From Methylococcales bacterium (lineage in GTDB: Bacteria; Pseudomonadota; Gammaproteobacteria; Methylococcales; Methylomonadaceae), in NCBI GenBank assembly GCA_030753675.1, contig JASMBU010000001.1, positions 1 to 64,000 on the forward strand: DNA of 64,000 bases. Direction: 5' to 3'. Under the pieces are notes generated by a model that was not told where the DNA came from, did no database searches, and worked only from the letters and a program-made list of their open reading frames with translations. Positions 27,283-36,201 of this stretch are shown one piece after another (position 1 is the stretch's first letter; every line of letters starts with the position of its first letter). The position numbers and the translations under genes are program-made.

Positions 27283-28539
27283 ATGAATCTTTCTGAATTA
27301 AAACTTAAACCTATTAATGAAATTATCACCATTGCCGGCGACCTTAAACTCGACAACGCTGCGCGATTAAAAAAACAAGAACTACTCTTCGCCATTTTAA
27401 AAAAACACGCCAAAAGCGGTGAAGATATTTATGGCGATGGTGTATTAGAGATTTTACAAGATGGTTTTGGATTTTTAAGGACACCCGAAAGTTCCTATTT
27501 AGCTGGACCCGATGATATTTATGTTTCCCCAAGTCAAATCAGACGCTTTTCATTAAGAACCGGTGACACCATTAAAGGCAAAATACGTCCACCGAAAGAT
27601 AACGAACGCTATTTTGCAATGCTCAAAGTAGAAAGCATTAATTTTGAAAAACCCGAAAACACCAAACAAAAAACTAATTTCACTAATTTAACACCGCTTT
27701 TCCCGCAACAACGCTTTACCTTAGAACAAGGGAATGGCACTAGCGAAGACCTAACCGGTCGAATGATCGACTTAGTCTCACCGATTGGAAAAGGACAACG
27801 TGGCTTAATTGTCTCTCCGCCCAAAGCGGGGAAAACTATGATTTTACAAAGTGTCGCCCACTCCATTGCTGCAGAAAACCCTGAATGTTACTTGATTGTT
27901 CTTCTTATTGATGAGCGTCCAGAAGAGGTCACTGAAATGCAAAGAAGCGTCAAAGGCGAAGTTGTTTCTAGCACCTTTGATGAGCCCGCAACACGCCATG
28001 TTCAAGTTGCCGATATGGTTATAGAAAAAGCACGTCGTCTTGTCGAACACAAACGTGATGTGGTCATCTTATTAGACTCTCTAACTCGTCTTGCTCGCGC
28101 CTATAATACGGTAGCGCCCTCTTCAGGGAAAGTTCTCAGTGGTGGTGTCGATGCTAACGCGCTAGAAAAACCTAAACGATTCTTTGGCGCAGCAAGAAAT
28201 GTTGAGGAAGGCGGCAGCCTAACTATTATTGCCACCGCTCTGGTTGATACAGGTTCACGCATGGATGAAGTCATCTATGAGGAGTTTAAAGGAACCGGCA
28301 ATATGGAATTACACCTTGAACGTAAAATAGCGGAGAAGCGCGTCTATCCGGCTATTAATGTAAACCGCTCTGGTACCCGTCGTGAAGACTACCTTGTTGA
28401 CCCAGAGGATTTACAAAAAACATTTATCCTTCGAAAAATTCTACAACCCATGGATGAAATGGCGGCCTCTGAGTTCTTACTTGACCGACTCAAAACAACC
28501 AAAACCAATGATGAATTTTTCGCCTCAATGAAACGGTAA
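27283..28539 (+). CDS. rho: Transcription termination factor Rho
   Basis: A 418-residue hexameric RNA-dependent ATPase. It has the N-terminal helical and cold-shock RNA-binding domains ([33 protein letters not shown]), Walker A SPPKAGKT, Walker [17 protein letters not shown], the Q-loop [13 protein letters not shown], and the R-loop [21 protein letters not shown]. Length and motifs are those of E. coli Rho. The leader before it may be autoregulated, as is known in E. coli; that is inference here. Confidence 0.96.
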   Translation: MNLSELKLKPINEIITIAGDLKLDNAARLKKQELLFAILKKHAKSGEDIYGDGVLEILQDGFGFLRTPESSYLAGPDDIYVSPSQIRRFSLRTGDTIKGKIRPPKDNERYFAMLKVESINFEKPENTKQKTNFTNLTPLFPQQRFTLEQGNGTSEDLTGRMIDLVSPIGKGQRGLIVSPPKAGKTMILQSVAHSIAAENPECYLIVLLIDERPEEVTEMQRSVKGEVVSSTFDEPATRHVQVADMVIEKARRLVEHKRDVVILLDSLTRLARAYNTVAPSSGKVLSGGVDANALEKPKRFFGAARNVEEGGSLTIIATALVDTGSRMDEVIYEEFKGTGNMELHLERKIAEKRVYPAINVNRSGTRREDYLVDPEDLQKTFILRKILQPMDEMAASEFLLDRLKTTKTNDEFFASMKR

Positions 28540-28542
28540 TGA

Positions 28543-28824
28543 CTACTTTTGTTCTGCCGTCGGCGGAACAAAATCGTCCGGCATATCAACACCCGAACCG
28601 AATAAAAATTTTTCTCGCTCTGACTCAATAAACTTTTTAGCCTTAGGGTCAAAACTAGCTAATTTATGCTCATTAATCAGCATCGTTTGAACTCCAACCC
28701 ATTCCAACCACGCTACTTTAGAAATGGTTTCAAATATTATCTGACCTTTTTCACCGGGAAAAGGGGCTCGTTCTAACCCTTCAGCCTCGCACCCTAATTT
28801 TTTACATAACACCATACGTACCAC
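28543..28824 (-). CDS. yggX: Fe(2+)-trafficking / oxidative damage protection protein YggX
   Basis: 93 residues with the family pattern: an early Cys (MVLCKKLGCEAEGL), PFPGEKGQIIFETISKVAWLEWVGVQTMLINE, and an acidic end. YggX limits damage to Fe-S clusters and was named from its role with MutY in Salmonella and E. coli. It lies 14 bases after mutY on the same strand, the conserved order. Confidence 0.92.
   Translation of the reverse strand: MVRMVLCKKLGCEAEGLERAPFPGEKGQIIFETISKVAWLEWVGVQTMLINEHKLASFDPKAKKFIESEREKFLFGSGVDMPDDFVPPTAEQK
28547..28573. terminator. Near-perfect 27-base palindrome at the rho/yggX junction
   Basis: TTTTGTTC(T)GCCG, a central T, then CGGC(G)GAACAAAA: thirteen pairs with one G-T wobble. 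It lies just after the rho stop and overlaps the last codons of yggX. It has A/T ends on both sides and may stop transcription in both directions. Confidence 0.5.
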
Positions 28825-28838
28825 TGTCCTCTCCTTTC

Positions 28839-29864
28839 TTATAATTGATTTAATAAACGTTTAATGGGTGCAGGCAATCCTAATTTTGTATTTGTTTTTG
28901 GGAAATAACAAACACTATCTTCTAACACTATTTCTTTGATTTCTGTTTGCATAAACACAACCTGAAAGTCTAAATGATAATGGCTAAAAGTATGACGCCT
29001 GAGCGCCTGTAAATGATAGACCGGTACGAAACCTAAATATTCCTCACACCCATTCAGGGCACTCTCAAGATCACTAAATTCTGGCAAGCACCAAAGACCA
29101 GACCATATTCCTTTAAGTGGCCTCTTAATTAAAAAAACCTCTCGCTCATCACTCACCAACATCAAAAATATTTTCTCTTTAACCAGTAACTTTACTTTAG
29201 GTTTTGCTGCAGGTAATAAGTTAACTTGATTATTCTGAAAAGCAATACAAGATGCATTAACGGGACATTGCTCGCACAACGGTTGTCGGCGCTTACAAAC
29301 CATTGCCCCTAAATCCATCATTGCTTGAGTATAAGCTGCGGCCTTCTTTTGGGGGGTATAAAATGTGCTCAATTGCCACAATTCTTTAAGAACAGCGCTA
29401 TCCCCGGACCAGCCTGAAACACCGAAACATCGACTTAATACTCGCTTAACGTTACCGTCTAAAATGGGTGCTGATTGCCCAAAAACAATACTTAAAATTG
29501 CGCCTGCTGTTGAGCGCCCAACCCCGGGTAGTGCCATTAATGCCGGCAATGTGCTTGGAAATGTATCGCCCGCCGCAATCACCTTCGCACTCTCATGTAA
29601 ATATCTTGCTCGTGCGTAATACCCTAAACCCGACCACAAGGTTAACACCGTATCTAATGGCGCTGACGCCAGACTTTGTACATCAGGAAATGTTCTAATA
29701 AACTGTTGAAAATAAGGAATTACTATTGCTACTTGTGTCTGCTGTAACATTACCTCTGAAACCCAGACCCGATAGGGGCTCACTGGTTTTTGCCAGGGTA
29801 AATCTTTACGCCCCTCTAAAACCGCCCACTCTAAAATATAATTTTGAAAATCTATTGGATCCAT
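28839..29864 (-). CDS. mutY: Adenine DNA glycosylase MutY
   Basis: 341 residues. MutY removes adenine mispaired with 8-oxoguanine. The catalytic Glu is in SEVMLQQTQV, the helix-hairpin-helix is LPGVGRSTAGAIL, the catalytic Asp is in PILDGNVKR, and the 4Fe-4S ligands are C-x6-C-x2-C-x5-C in CKRRQPLCEQCPVNASC. A Nudix-like C-terminal domain recognises 8-oxoG. The start at 29864 is chosen over 29921 because the longer frame would run through the terminator of the upstream peroxiredoxin gene and because the family starts here. Confidence 0.93.
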   Translation of the reverse strand: MDPIDFQNYILEWAVLEGRKDLPWQKPVSPYRVWVSEVMLQQTQVAIVIPYFQQFIRTFPDVQSLASAPLDTVLTLWSGLGYYARARYLHESAKVIAAGDTFPSTLPALMALPGVGRSTAGAILSIVFGQSAPILDGNVKRVLSRCFGVSGWSGDSAVLKELWQLSTFYTPQKKAAAYTQAMMDLGAMVCKRRQPLCEQCPVNASCIAFQNNQVNLLPAAKPKVKLLVKEKIFLMLVSDEREVFLIKRPLKGIWSGLWCLPEFSDLESALNGCEEYLGFVPVYHLQALRRHTFSHYHLDFQVVFMQTEIKEIVLEDSVCYFPKTNTKLGLPAPIKRLLNQL

Positions 29865-29896
29865 CAGCAGTAACTGGCCAAGAAACTTTAAATGCC

Positions 29897-29928
29897 AAAA
29901 AAAGGGTACTGTGAAATTCACAATACCC
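29897..29928 (-). terminator. Rho-independent terminator of the peroxiredoxin gene
   Basis: On the minus strand a 10-base stem with one mismatch (GGGTATTGTG / CACAGTACCC) and a 5-base loop is followed by seven T. Confidence 0.8.
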
Positions 29929-29999
29929 TATCTTCACACCTAAAATCAGAATAACGAATGGCTTGTACTAAATTGCCACCCAAACTAATTCATAATTTA

Positions 30000-30605
30000 T
30001 TACAAATCTTCCGCGTTACTGCCTAAATATTCAGCAACACCTTCAGGACTTGCATTCATACCTGAATCACCTTTATTCCATCCTGCTGGACATACTTCAC
30101 CGTGCTCTTCGTGAAACTGTAAGGCGTCAACCATACGAATGATCTCGTCCATATTGCGGCCTAAAGGCAAATCATTAACAACCTGATGACGAACCAATCC
30201 TGCTTGGTCAATCAAGAAAGTACCCCGATAAGCAACTGCTGGTGCTTGTGCTTCAACATCATAAGCCTTAACAATACTGTGTGCCATGTCTGCAGCCATA
30301 GTATATTGAACGGACCCAATGCCACCTTGTGCTATCGGTGTATTACGCCAAGCATTATGTGTAAAATGAGAATCAATTGAAACTGCGATAACTTCAACAC
30401 CTCGACTAGTAAAGTCATCCATACGATGATCCAGTGCGATCAATTCTGATGGGCAAACAAAAGTAAAATCCAATGGGTAAAAAACAATTACCGCGTATTT
30501 ACCTTGAATAGCATCAGATAAATTAAAACTGTCAACGATTTCACCATTACCTAAAACCGCCGGAACCGTAAAATCTGGAGCTTGCTTACCTACTAAAACA
30601 CTCAT
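30000..30605 (-). CDS. 2-Cys peroxiredoxin (AhpC/Prx1 type)
   Basis: 201 residues. The peroxidatic cysteine is C51 in DFTFVCPSE, the resolving cysteine C172 in GEVCPAGW, and the catalytic Thr and Arg positions are present. It reduces peroxides using thioredoxin or AhpF. The C terminus has the long YF-type region only in part, so sensitivity to over-oxidation is unclear. It has its own AAGGAGA ribosome site and its own terminator. Confidence 0.92.
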   Translation of the reverse strand: MSVLVGKQAPDFTVPAVLGNGEIVDSFNLSDAIQGKYAVIVFYPLDFTFVCPSELIALDHRMDDFTSRGVEVIAVSIDSHFTHNAWRNTPIAQGGIGSVQYTMAADMAHSIVKAYDVEAQAPAVAYRGTFLIDQAGLVRHQVVNDLPLGRNMDEIIRMVDALQFHEEHGEVCPAGWNKGDSGMNASPEGVAEYLGSNAEDL

Positions 30606-30637
30606 TACATTTTCTCCTTAAAAAATTTTTCTAAAAT

Positions 30638-30643
30638 ATTATA
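30638..30643 (-). promoter_or_regulatory. -10 element upstream of the peroxiredoxin gene
   Basis: A perfect TATAAT on the minus strand, with a poor -35 candidate (TTCAGT) 17 bases before it. The strong AAGGAGA ribosome site lies between this and the ATG at 30605. A poor -35 with a good -10 fits an activated promoter, but no OxyR site was recognised. Confidence 0.45.
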
Positions 30644-30764
30644 ACCCAATTTAAAAAACTACTGAAATAGCTTAAAATAATTTTACACTACTCTATGACA
30701 GCATCCTAAGATGATTGCAACCCTAGTGTCACTGTCCTTCTGAAGAACACCCGCTCTTGAACCT

Positions 30765-31388
30765 TTAAGGTACTGATTCCACGGCAACCAACTGATCCAT
30801 CACTCCTAACAGATTCGATTGCCCTCCGGCTATACTTGCATTACTGCGGTATTTGCCATTAATAATAATAGTCGGCACACTGGTGACCCCATATCGTGGC
30901 CCCATTGACTGAGCCTGACGCATTTTCGCATCCACCAAAAAAGAATGGTAAGCATTACGAAAATTCTGCTCATTTACACCGTGTGCGACAAAAAAATCAG
31001 CCAACTGGTCTTCTGTTTCCAAACGCTGTTTTTTAACTTGAATGGCATTAAAAAAATCAGCATGTAATTGCTCAGAAACATCCAAAACCTGTGCCATAAA
31101 ATAGGCCTTCGCATGACGCCCCCAGCGCTTACTAAACACCGCAGGGACTCGAATAAAATTAATCTGATCGCCTTGTTTTTTCACCCACTCATTTAATACC
31201 GGCTCAAAAGAAAAACAATGAGGACAGCCATACCAAAAGAACTCAATAACCTCAACTTTTCCTGCTAATTCAACAGGCTGTACTGGTGCAACATTTTCAT
31301 AACCTTTTTCTACCCCTGTTTCAGCCCACAATAGTTGTACATACAACCCTAAAAACAACCAAAGTAAACCACGAAATAATTTAACCAT
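30765..31388 (-). CDS. dsbA: DsbA-like periplasmic thiol:disulfide oxidoreductase
   Basis: 207 residues with an N-terminal export signal (cut near LLWA, residue 22). The active site CPHC is at C55 and C58, with the cis-proline loop GVTSVPTIIING. DsbA forms disulfides in exported proteins. The ATG at 31388 is chosen over 31403 because GGGGGA stands nine bases before it and the start then sits one base after the ccsA stop, suggesting coupled translation. Its neighbours in cytochrome c maturation fit thiol redox work in the periplasm. Confidence 0.9.
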   Translation of the reverse strand: MVKLFRGLLWLFLGLYVQLLWAETGVEKGYENVAPVQPVELAGKVEVIEFFWYGCPHCFSFEPVLNEWVKKQGDQINFIRVPAVFSKRWGRHAKAYFMAQVLDVSEQLHADFFNAIQVKKQRLETEDQLADFFVAHGVNEQNFRNAYHSFLVDAKMRQAQSMGPRYGVTSVPTIIINGKYRSNASIAGGQSNLLGVMDQLVAVESVP

Positions 31389-31389
31389 T

Positions 31390-32562
31390 TTAAAGTCCCC
31401 CATATGAATGAAGCCCCGACAGAAACATATTAACCCCTAAAAAAGCAAATAAGGTCACAAAAAAACCCACGATTGACCACCATGCCATAGGATTCCCACG
31501 CCACCCTTTTGTAAGCCGCATATGTAACCAAGCCGCATAGTTTAACCAAACAATTAATGCCCAGGTTTCTTTTGGATCCCATGACCAATAGCCACCCCAC
31601 GCCTCAGCGGCCCAGAGTGCTCCTAAAATGGTTGCTAGAGTAAAAAATGCAAACCCTAAAGCAATGGCACGGTACATGACATCATCTAAAAGCGTTAATT
31701 CAGGCAGTCGTTGGGTCAAAAAGGCCTTCGGAGCAACCGCCTCCATTTTTCCTTTCAATAAAAAAACTAACCCGATCATCGCTGCCAGTGAAAAAGAACC
31801 ATAACCTATAAAATTAGCCGGCACATGGATTTTCATCCAATAACTATTTAACGCCGGAACCAACGGCTGAATAATGTCAGCCTGTCGTTCAACGGTATAC
31901 CATAATAAAAAAGCAACGGCGGCACTAATAACGGTTAACACAAACCCACCCATAGAACGCGTCTTGTAACGTTGCTCATAACGTAAATAAATAAGGGCGG
32001 TTATAATCGAAAAAAGTATAAAAACCTCATATAAATTACTAACCGGTATATGGCCAATCTCAGGATCAATCAAATATGATTCACGCCAACGAACCAACAA
32101 ACCAACAAAACCCATTCCTGTTGCTGCCCACGTTAAACTCGTTGCAACAACACCGCTAAACGATTTATTCGTTAACAAGTTAAAAAAATAAGTGGCTGTT
32201 GCCATCACATACAAGGCACTCATCCACATAATGGCTGATTGACTTGCCAGCATATATTTTAGAAAAAAATCTGTTTTACCTAAATCAATCATAACGCCAT
32301 AACGTGATACGGCAAATAAACTCACCAAAGCAACACCGGTAACAAATAGCCTAATCGTTTGCCAAACCCAACCAAACCCAATCAAAGCTAACCCAGTACA
32401 AACAATAATTGCTTTTTCAAAACCATCCATGAGCATATGGTACTGACTGAGCGCATAAACAACGCTAACAACATTAGCCAACCCCCATATCCAATCAGCA
32501 CTGTTTCGGCACTGATAAAAACGACGCTTCGTCTTATAATCTTTATCTATTGTATTTTCCAT
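31390..32562 (-). CDS. ccsA: System II cytochrome c synthase subunit CcsA (CcsB/ResC)
   Basis: 390 residues with about eight to ten membrane segments. The haem-handling tryptophan-rich motif WGGYWSWDPKETWALIVWL is intact and conserved histidines flank it (for example YAAWLHMRL and the C-terminal LHSYGG). With ResB it exports haem and attaches it to CxxCH motifs. It starts four bases after the resB stop. Confidence 0.93.
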   Translation of the reverse strand: MENTIDKDYKTKRRFYQCRNSADWIWGLANVVSVVYALSQYHMLMDGFEKAIIVCTGLALIGFGWVWQTIRLFVTGVALVSLFAVSRYGVMIDLGKTDFFLKYMLASQSAIMWMSALYVMATATYFFNLLTNKSFSGVVATSLTWAATGMGFVGLLVRWRESYLIDPEIGHIPVSNLYEVFILFSIITALIYLRYEQRYKTRSMGGFVLTVISAAVAFLLWYTVERQADIIQPLVPALNSYWMKIHVPANFIGYGSFSLAAMIGLVFLLKGKMEAVAPKAFLTQRLPELTLLDDVMYRAIALGFAFFTLATILGALWAAEAWGGYWSWDPKETWALIVWLNYAAWLHMRLTKGWRGNPMAWWSIVGFFVTLFAFLGVNMFLSGLHSYGGL

Positions 32563-32566
32563 ATTT

Positions 32567-34570
32567 TTAATCTGTTCTTTCTGTACCTAATTGTAAAAGC
32601 AAAGCATTCTCTAAAGCACTATATTCTTGTTCAAATTCATAAGGATTACGACCCGCCTGAGCAGCTAAAAATAACTCTGTATTATCCTGTGAGCCAGACA
32701 CAACAACCCAGAAGCGACGCTGCGGTAGATAAAACATACAAAATACGCCAACCACTAACAACAAACAACCCGGAAACACCAACATTTTTCCAGGAGAACG
32801 CGTCACTTGTAACCCAGTGGCCTCCTTATGATTAAAACCAACCAAATCTAAATAAACGGGCACATCATATTGATGACTAATACTTACCGCAGCGACAGCA
32901 TCTTCATAAAACCGCTCATCAAATTCACTTAGGCCCAATGTTGGATCTAACTCTTCTTCCTGCAAAACAACCCAATAAACATTCCGTAAAAAATGGTGTA
33001 ACATCTTTGCATAAAGGTTTGAGATCTCCTGTTGTTTATCTGGTGCGACAGCCGCCTTCACTTGTGCAGAGATAAGACCCACACCACCATCGACAAATTG
33101 CTTAATTAAAGCAACCATAAATTGAGCAACAAGCTCTTGGTCTTCGGCCATCGACAAAAAACTATCTGCTTGTTTCGGTAACGAAGACAATGCTATTTCC
33201 TTAAGTCTTGTTTCATCATTCAGCAAGGCCAAGAAACACATAAAACGATCTACCCCATCTTCACTGTCTGCAGGTAAATACCAATACTTAAAGTCCTCTG
33301 CCGGGGTATGACGCAATCCTGTTAAATAATATTTTGCTCCGTCTTTTTCAACCGGCATCATATAGTTAATAAATTCAGTAGCTTCACCGGTAGCGGTTCT
33401 TAATTTATACTGAAAACGTGGGCCTATATTCTTAAACTTCTTCACGCCAGAAATATCAGGATTAACATTAATAGGCCTAAAGTCCAAAACCTCTAAGGTC
33501 ATCTCAGCCTTTTCAAGTGATAGAGCAAACGGAGTATTAACAACCACACGAATCTCATCACTACGATTTGCCCCTTTTAAGGACCATAATTTAATCCTAA
33601 GTTCTGAACCGCCATCACCAAAACTTGACTGATAAATAGTATAGCCACGATGCTCCAACGGGTGATTAACTGAGATTGTTTTATATAAAGGCGCGTCCAA
33701 CTCCTTATCGTAAATAATCAAATCACTTGCAAATGATTTAGGTTGACCCGTTTTATAATAATCAATACGAAAATCTTCAACCGCAATTAAAAAAGGCAAA
33801 CGCTGCACTAAATAGCCATCTTTAAAATCGATAAAAGCCAAATTAGCTTTCTGACCTTCAGGAATGGTCACATTCCCCCTGAACGATAGATTATCAATCG
33901 GCAAAGTACTCACTAATGGAACCTGACTCGCTGGAATATTACGCGTTTCGACCTGAATTTTATCCGTCATCTCTGCTATCTTTAAAGGTACATTGCCGTC
34001 AATTAAACCGCCAATACAAATAACCACAATAGCAATATGGGTAAAAATGTAACCTAACCGACTACCACTGCCTTTTTTTGCAGCCACGATTAATTGCTTC
34101 GCTTCTGATTTAACGACTAAGCGATACCCTGTAGCTTTCGCTACAGCACTAATTCGCTCAACACAAATGTCACGACTAAAATTAGACTGCCATTCATGAC
34201 CGTGACTCATTCTTCGTAAAGCCTTTAATTGGGCAGACTCTTTATAATCACGAATATCTTTTAAAACACGTGGCGTATTACGGAAGATACAAACCGTGGT
34301 AGAAATAACCAAGAAACCTAAAATAACTAAAAACCAAACCGAAGAATAAACATCAAATAAATCTAACGATTTAAAAACCTCAAACCAAAAGGGTCCAAAC
34401 TTAATGACATAGTCAGGGTAAGGTTGATTTTGCTGCAACACCGTACCGATAATTGACGCAATAGCTACAGCAACTAAAAGCGTTATTGCTAGATTCATTG
34501 AACCCAAAAAACGAATCAATAAAGCGGTCAATGAAAGGGGGCGAAAAGAGGAGTTTACTGAAGCCGACAT
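32567..34570 (-). CDS. resB: System II cytochrome c synthase subunit ResB (Ccs1)
   Basis: 667 residues. Three N-terminal membrane helices (including LAITLLVAVAIASIIGTVLQQ), a long periplasmic domain with PLEHRGYTIYQSSFGDGGS, and a last membrane helix (LLLVVGVFCMFYLPQRRFW). ResB is the partner of CcsA. The ATG at 34570 is used; an in-frame TTG at 34576 is also possible. The cytochrome c4 gene upstream, a likely substrate, ends in its own hairpin. Confidence 0.92.
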   Translation of the reverse strand: MSASVNSSFRPLSLTALLIRFLGSMNLAITLLVAVAIASIIGTVLQQNQPYPDYVIKFGPFWFEVFKSLDLFDVYSSVWFLVILGFLVISTTVCIFRNTPRVLKDIRDYKESAQLKALRRMSHGHEWQSNFSRDICVERISAVAKATGYRLVVKSEAKQLIVAAKKGSGSRLGYIFTHIAIVVICIGGLIDGNVPLKIAEMTDKIQVETRNIPASQVPLVSTLPIDNLSFRGNVTIPEGQKANLAFIDFKDGYLVQRLPFLIAVEDFRIDYYKTGQPKSFASDLIIYDKELDAPLYKTISVNHPLEHRGYTIYQSSFGDGGSELRIKLWSLKGANRSDEIRVVVNTPFALSLEKAEMTLEVLDFRPINVNPDISGVKKFKNIGPRFQYKLRTATGEATEFINYMMPVEKDGAKYYLTGLRHTPAEDFKYWYLPADSEDGVDRFMCFLALLNDETRLKEIALSSLPKQADSFLSMAEDQELVAQFMVALIKQFVDGGVGLISAQVKAAVAPDKQQEISNLYAKMLHHFLRNVYWVVLQEEELDPTLGLSEFDERFYEDAVAAVSISHQYDVPVYLDLVGFNHKEATGLQVTRSPGKMLVFPGCLLLVVGVFCMFYLPQRRFWVVVSGSQDNTELFLAAQAGRNPYEFEQEYSALENALLLQLGTERTD

Positions 34571-34580
34571 ATGCAATACC

Positions 34581-34613
34581 TAAAAGAACGCAGAACTAAA
34601 CGTCCTGCGTTCT
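34581..34613 (-). terminator. Terminator after the cytochrome c4 gene
   Basis: Nine-base perfect stem (AGAACGCAG / CTGCGTTCT, arms 34605-34613 and 34585-34593) with an 11-base loop, followed on the minus strand by a short T-run. Confidence 0.6.
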
Positions 34614-34632
34614 CAAATAAACAATATAAAAA

Positions 34633-35373
34633 CTATTTTTTCATCAGGGCAATATAATGTGCTACTGCCTCTATTTCTTCATCCGTCATTTTGTTAGCAA
34701 TCATATGCATTATGCTGTCAGGATTATTATTACGCTCATTCGACTTAAAATCTTTCAACGACTTAATCAAATAATCAGCATGCTGTGAGGCTAGCCGTGG
34801 AAACACAGCGGGCTTATTTCCTTGGCCATAAGGTCCGTGACAAGCGATACATGCCGCAACCTTATTTTTAACATCACCATTACGATATAAATCTCGACCC
34901 ATGGCAACCAATTCATCTATAGTTAAACTGCTTTCTGCCGTAGTTTCACTATCACCCCAATCATCATCGTCATCTTCTGCCACTTCTGGTTCCGGTGGCG
35001 TGTTTTCAGAAATACCTTGTTCTGAGTAAAAGGCCGCAATATCCCGCATATCTTCATCGCTTAAAGACGACGCAATGGATTGCATGCTTAGGTCTGTACG
35101 CTCGCCATTTTTAAACGCTATTAATTGCTTAACTAAGTAAGCAGGGTGCTGGCCGGCTAACTTCGGAAACAATCCCATCGCACTGTTACCATCTTGACCA
35201 TGACAACCCGCGCAAGTTTCTGCTTTTTTCTGGCCCGGATACAAGTTATTTAACCAACAACTTCTGTCAAACGGCACGCCTTCACAAGAAACATCATCAC
35301 TTTGTGCTTGTGATGCACCTGAAAAAATAACTAAAACCAATATAACGCCAACCGTGAACAATTTATTGCTCAT
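34633..35373 (-). CDS. Dihaem cytochrome c4
   Basis: 246 residues. A signal peptide (cut near SQA, residue 23) is followed by two class I cytochrome domains with haem motifs CAGCH (C54, C57, H58) and CIACH (C175, C178, H179). A highly acidic linker (DDDDDWGDSE, about 134-143) joins the halves and is longer than usual. Cytochrome c4 carries electrons from the bc1 complex to terminal oxidases. It lies upstream of ResB/CcsA, which would mature it. Confidence 0.92.
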   Translation of the reverse strand: MSNKLFTVGVILVLVIFSGASQAQSDDVSCEGVPFDRSCWLNNLYPGQKKAETCAGCHGQDGNSAMGLFPKLAGQHPAYLVKQLIAFKNGERTDLSMQSIASSLSDEDMRDIAAFYSEQGISENTPPEPEVAEDDDDDWGDSETTAESSLTIDELVAMGRDLYRNGDVKNKVAACIACHGPYGQGNKPAVFPRLASQHADYLIKSLKDFKSNERNNNPDSIMHMIANKMTDEEIEAVAHYIALMKK

Positions 35374-35573
35374 TCTTTACTCCCAACAAATAATAAGACC
35401 CCTAAGACGCTAACGCTCTTAAACCTAAAAATGACACGTTAAAGACTTGGATCAATCTTCAAATGCTTTATCATGACCGTTTCTTGGCAAAATTTCAGAT
35501 CACCGACATAATTGTCTAAATAAAACTCATTTTTATAAGTCTACTCTAATTTCCCCCCCATAGCGAGATCACT

Positions 35574-36185
35574 ATGAACCCAATTTACCAACAAGCCACT
35601 TTCATAATGAGTGCTCCTTCTATTAATCATGCGCCCGAAGATACTGGTCACGAAATTGCTTTTGCCGGTCGCTCTAATGCAGGTAAATCCAGCACCATTA
35701 ATAGCCTTACCCAACAAAAATCTCTGGCCCGAATCAGTAAAACACCTGGCCGAACCCAATTGCTTAATTTTTTCCAACTGACTGAAACAAATCGATTTGT
35801 TGATTTACCGGGATTTGGGTTTGCTAAAGTCCCTTTAGCTGTCAAAAAAGACTGGCACAAAATGATGGAAACTTATTTATTAGAGCGTAAATCACTTTCT
35901 GGCATCGTATTAGTAATGGATATTCGCCACCCACTAACTGAATTTGATTGGCAGATGATTACTTGGTGTCAACACAGTAAATTACCAATACACATACTAC
36001 TCAATAAGTGCGATAAAATGAAATACGGAGCCTCAAAGAACGCACTTATGCACGTTGAAAAACAACTGAATGACTCTGCGACATCGGTCACAATTCAACT
36101 CTTTTCTTCACTAAAAAAGATAGGTATTCAAGAACTTCAAGACACACTAGATATTTGGCTTTCACTCAGCCAAAAGAACCCTTAA
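35574..36185 (+). CDS. engB: Ribosome biogenesis GTPase EngB (YsxC/YihA)
   Basis: 203 residues. G1 is GRSNAGKSS, G2 TPGRT, G3 DLPGFG, G4 NKCDK and G5 lies around FSSLKK. EngB helps assemble the large ribosomal subunit. It is convergent with polA and divergent from cytochrome c4, the order known from pseudomonads. Confidence 0.94.
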   Translation: MNPIYQQATFIMSAPSINHAPEDTGHEIAFAGRSNAGKSSTINSLTQQKSLARISKTPGRTQLLNFFQLTETNRFVDLPGFGFAKVPLAVKKDWHKMMETYLLERKSLSGIVLVMDIRHPLTEFDWQMITWCQHSKLPIHILLNKCDKMKYGASKNALMHVEKQLNDSATSVTIQLFSSLKKIGIQELQDTLDIWLSLSQKNP

Positions 36186-36201
36186 TGATCTTTAAAAAGC
36201 C

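Noticed and set aside
29865-29921. A longer N terminus for MutY
   Set aside because: The extra 19 codons run across the peroxiredoxin terminator, and the family starts at the later ATG.
32437-32835. A 132-codon plus-strand frame across the ccsA/resB junction
   Set aside because: It lies antisense to two well-supported genes and has no family features.
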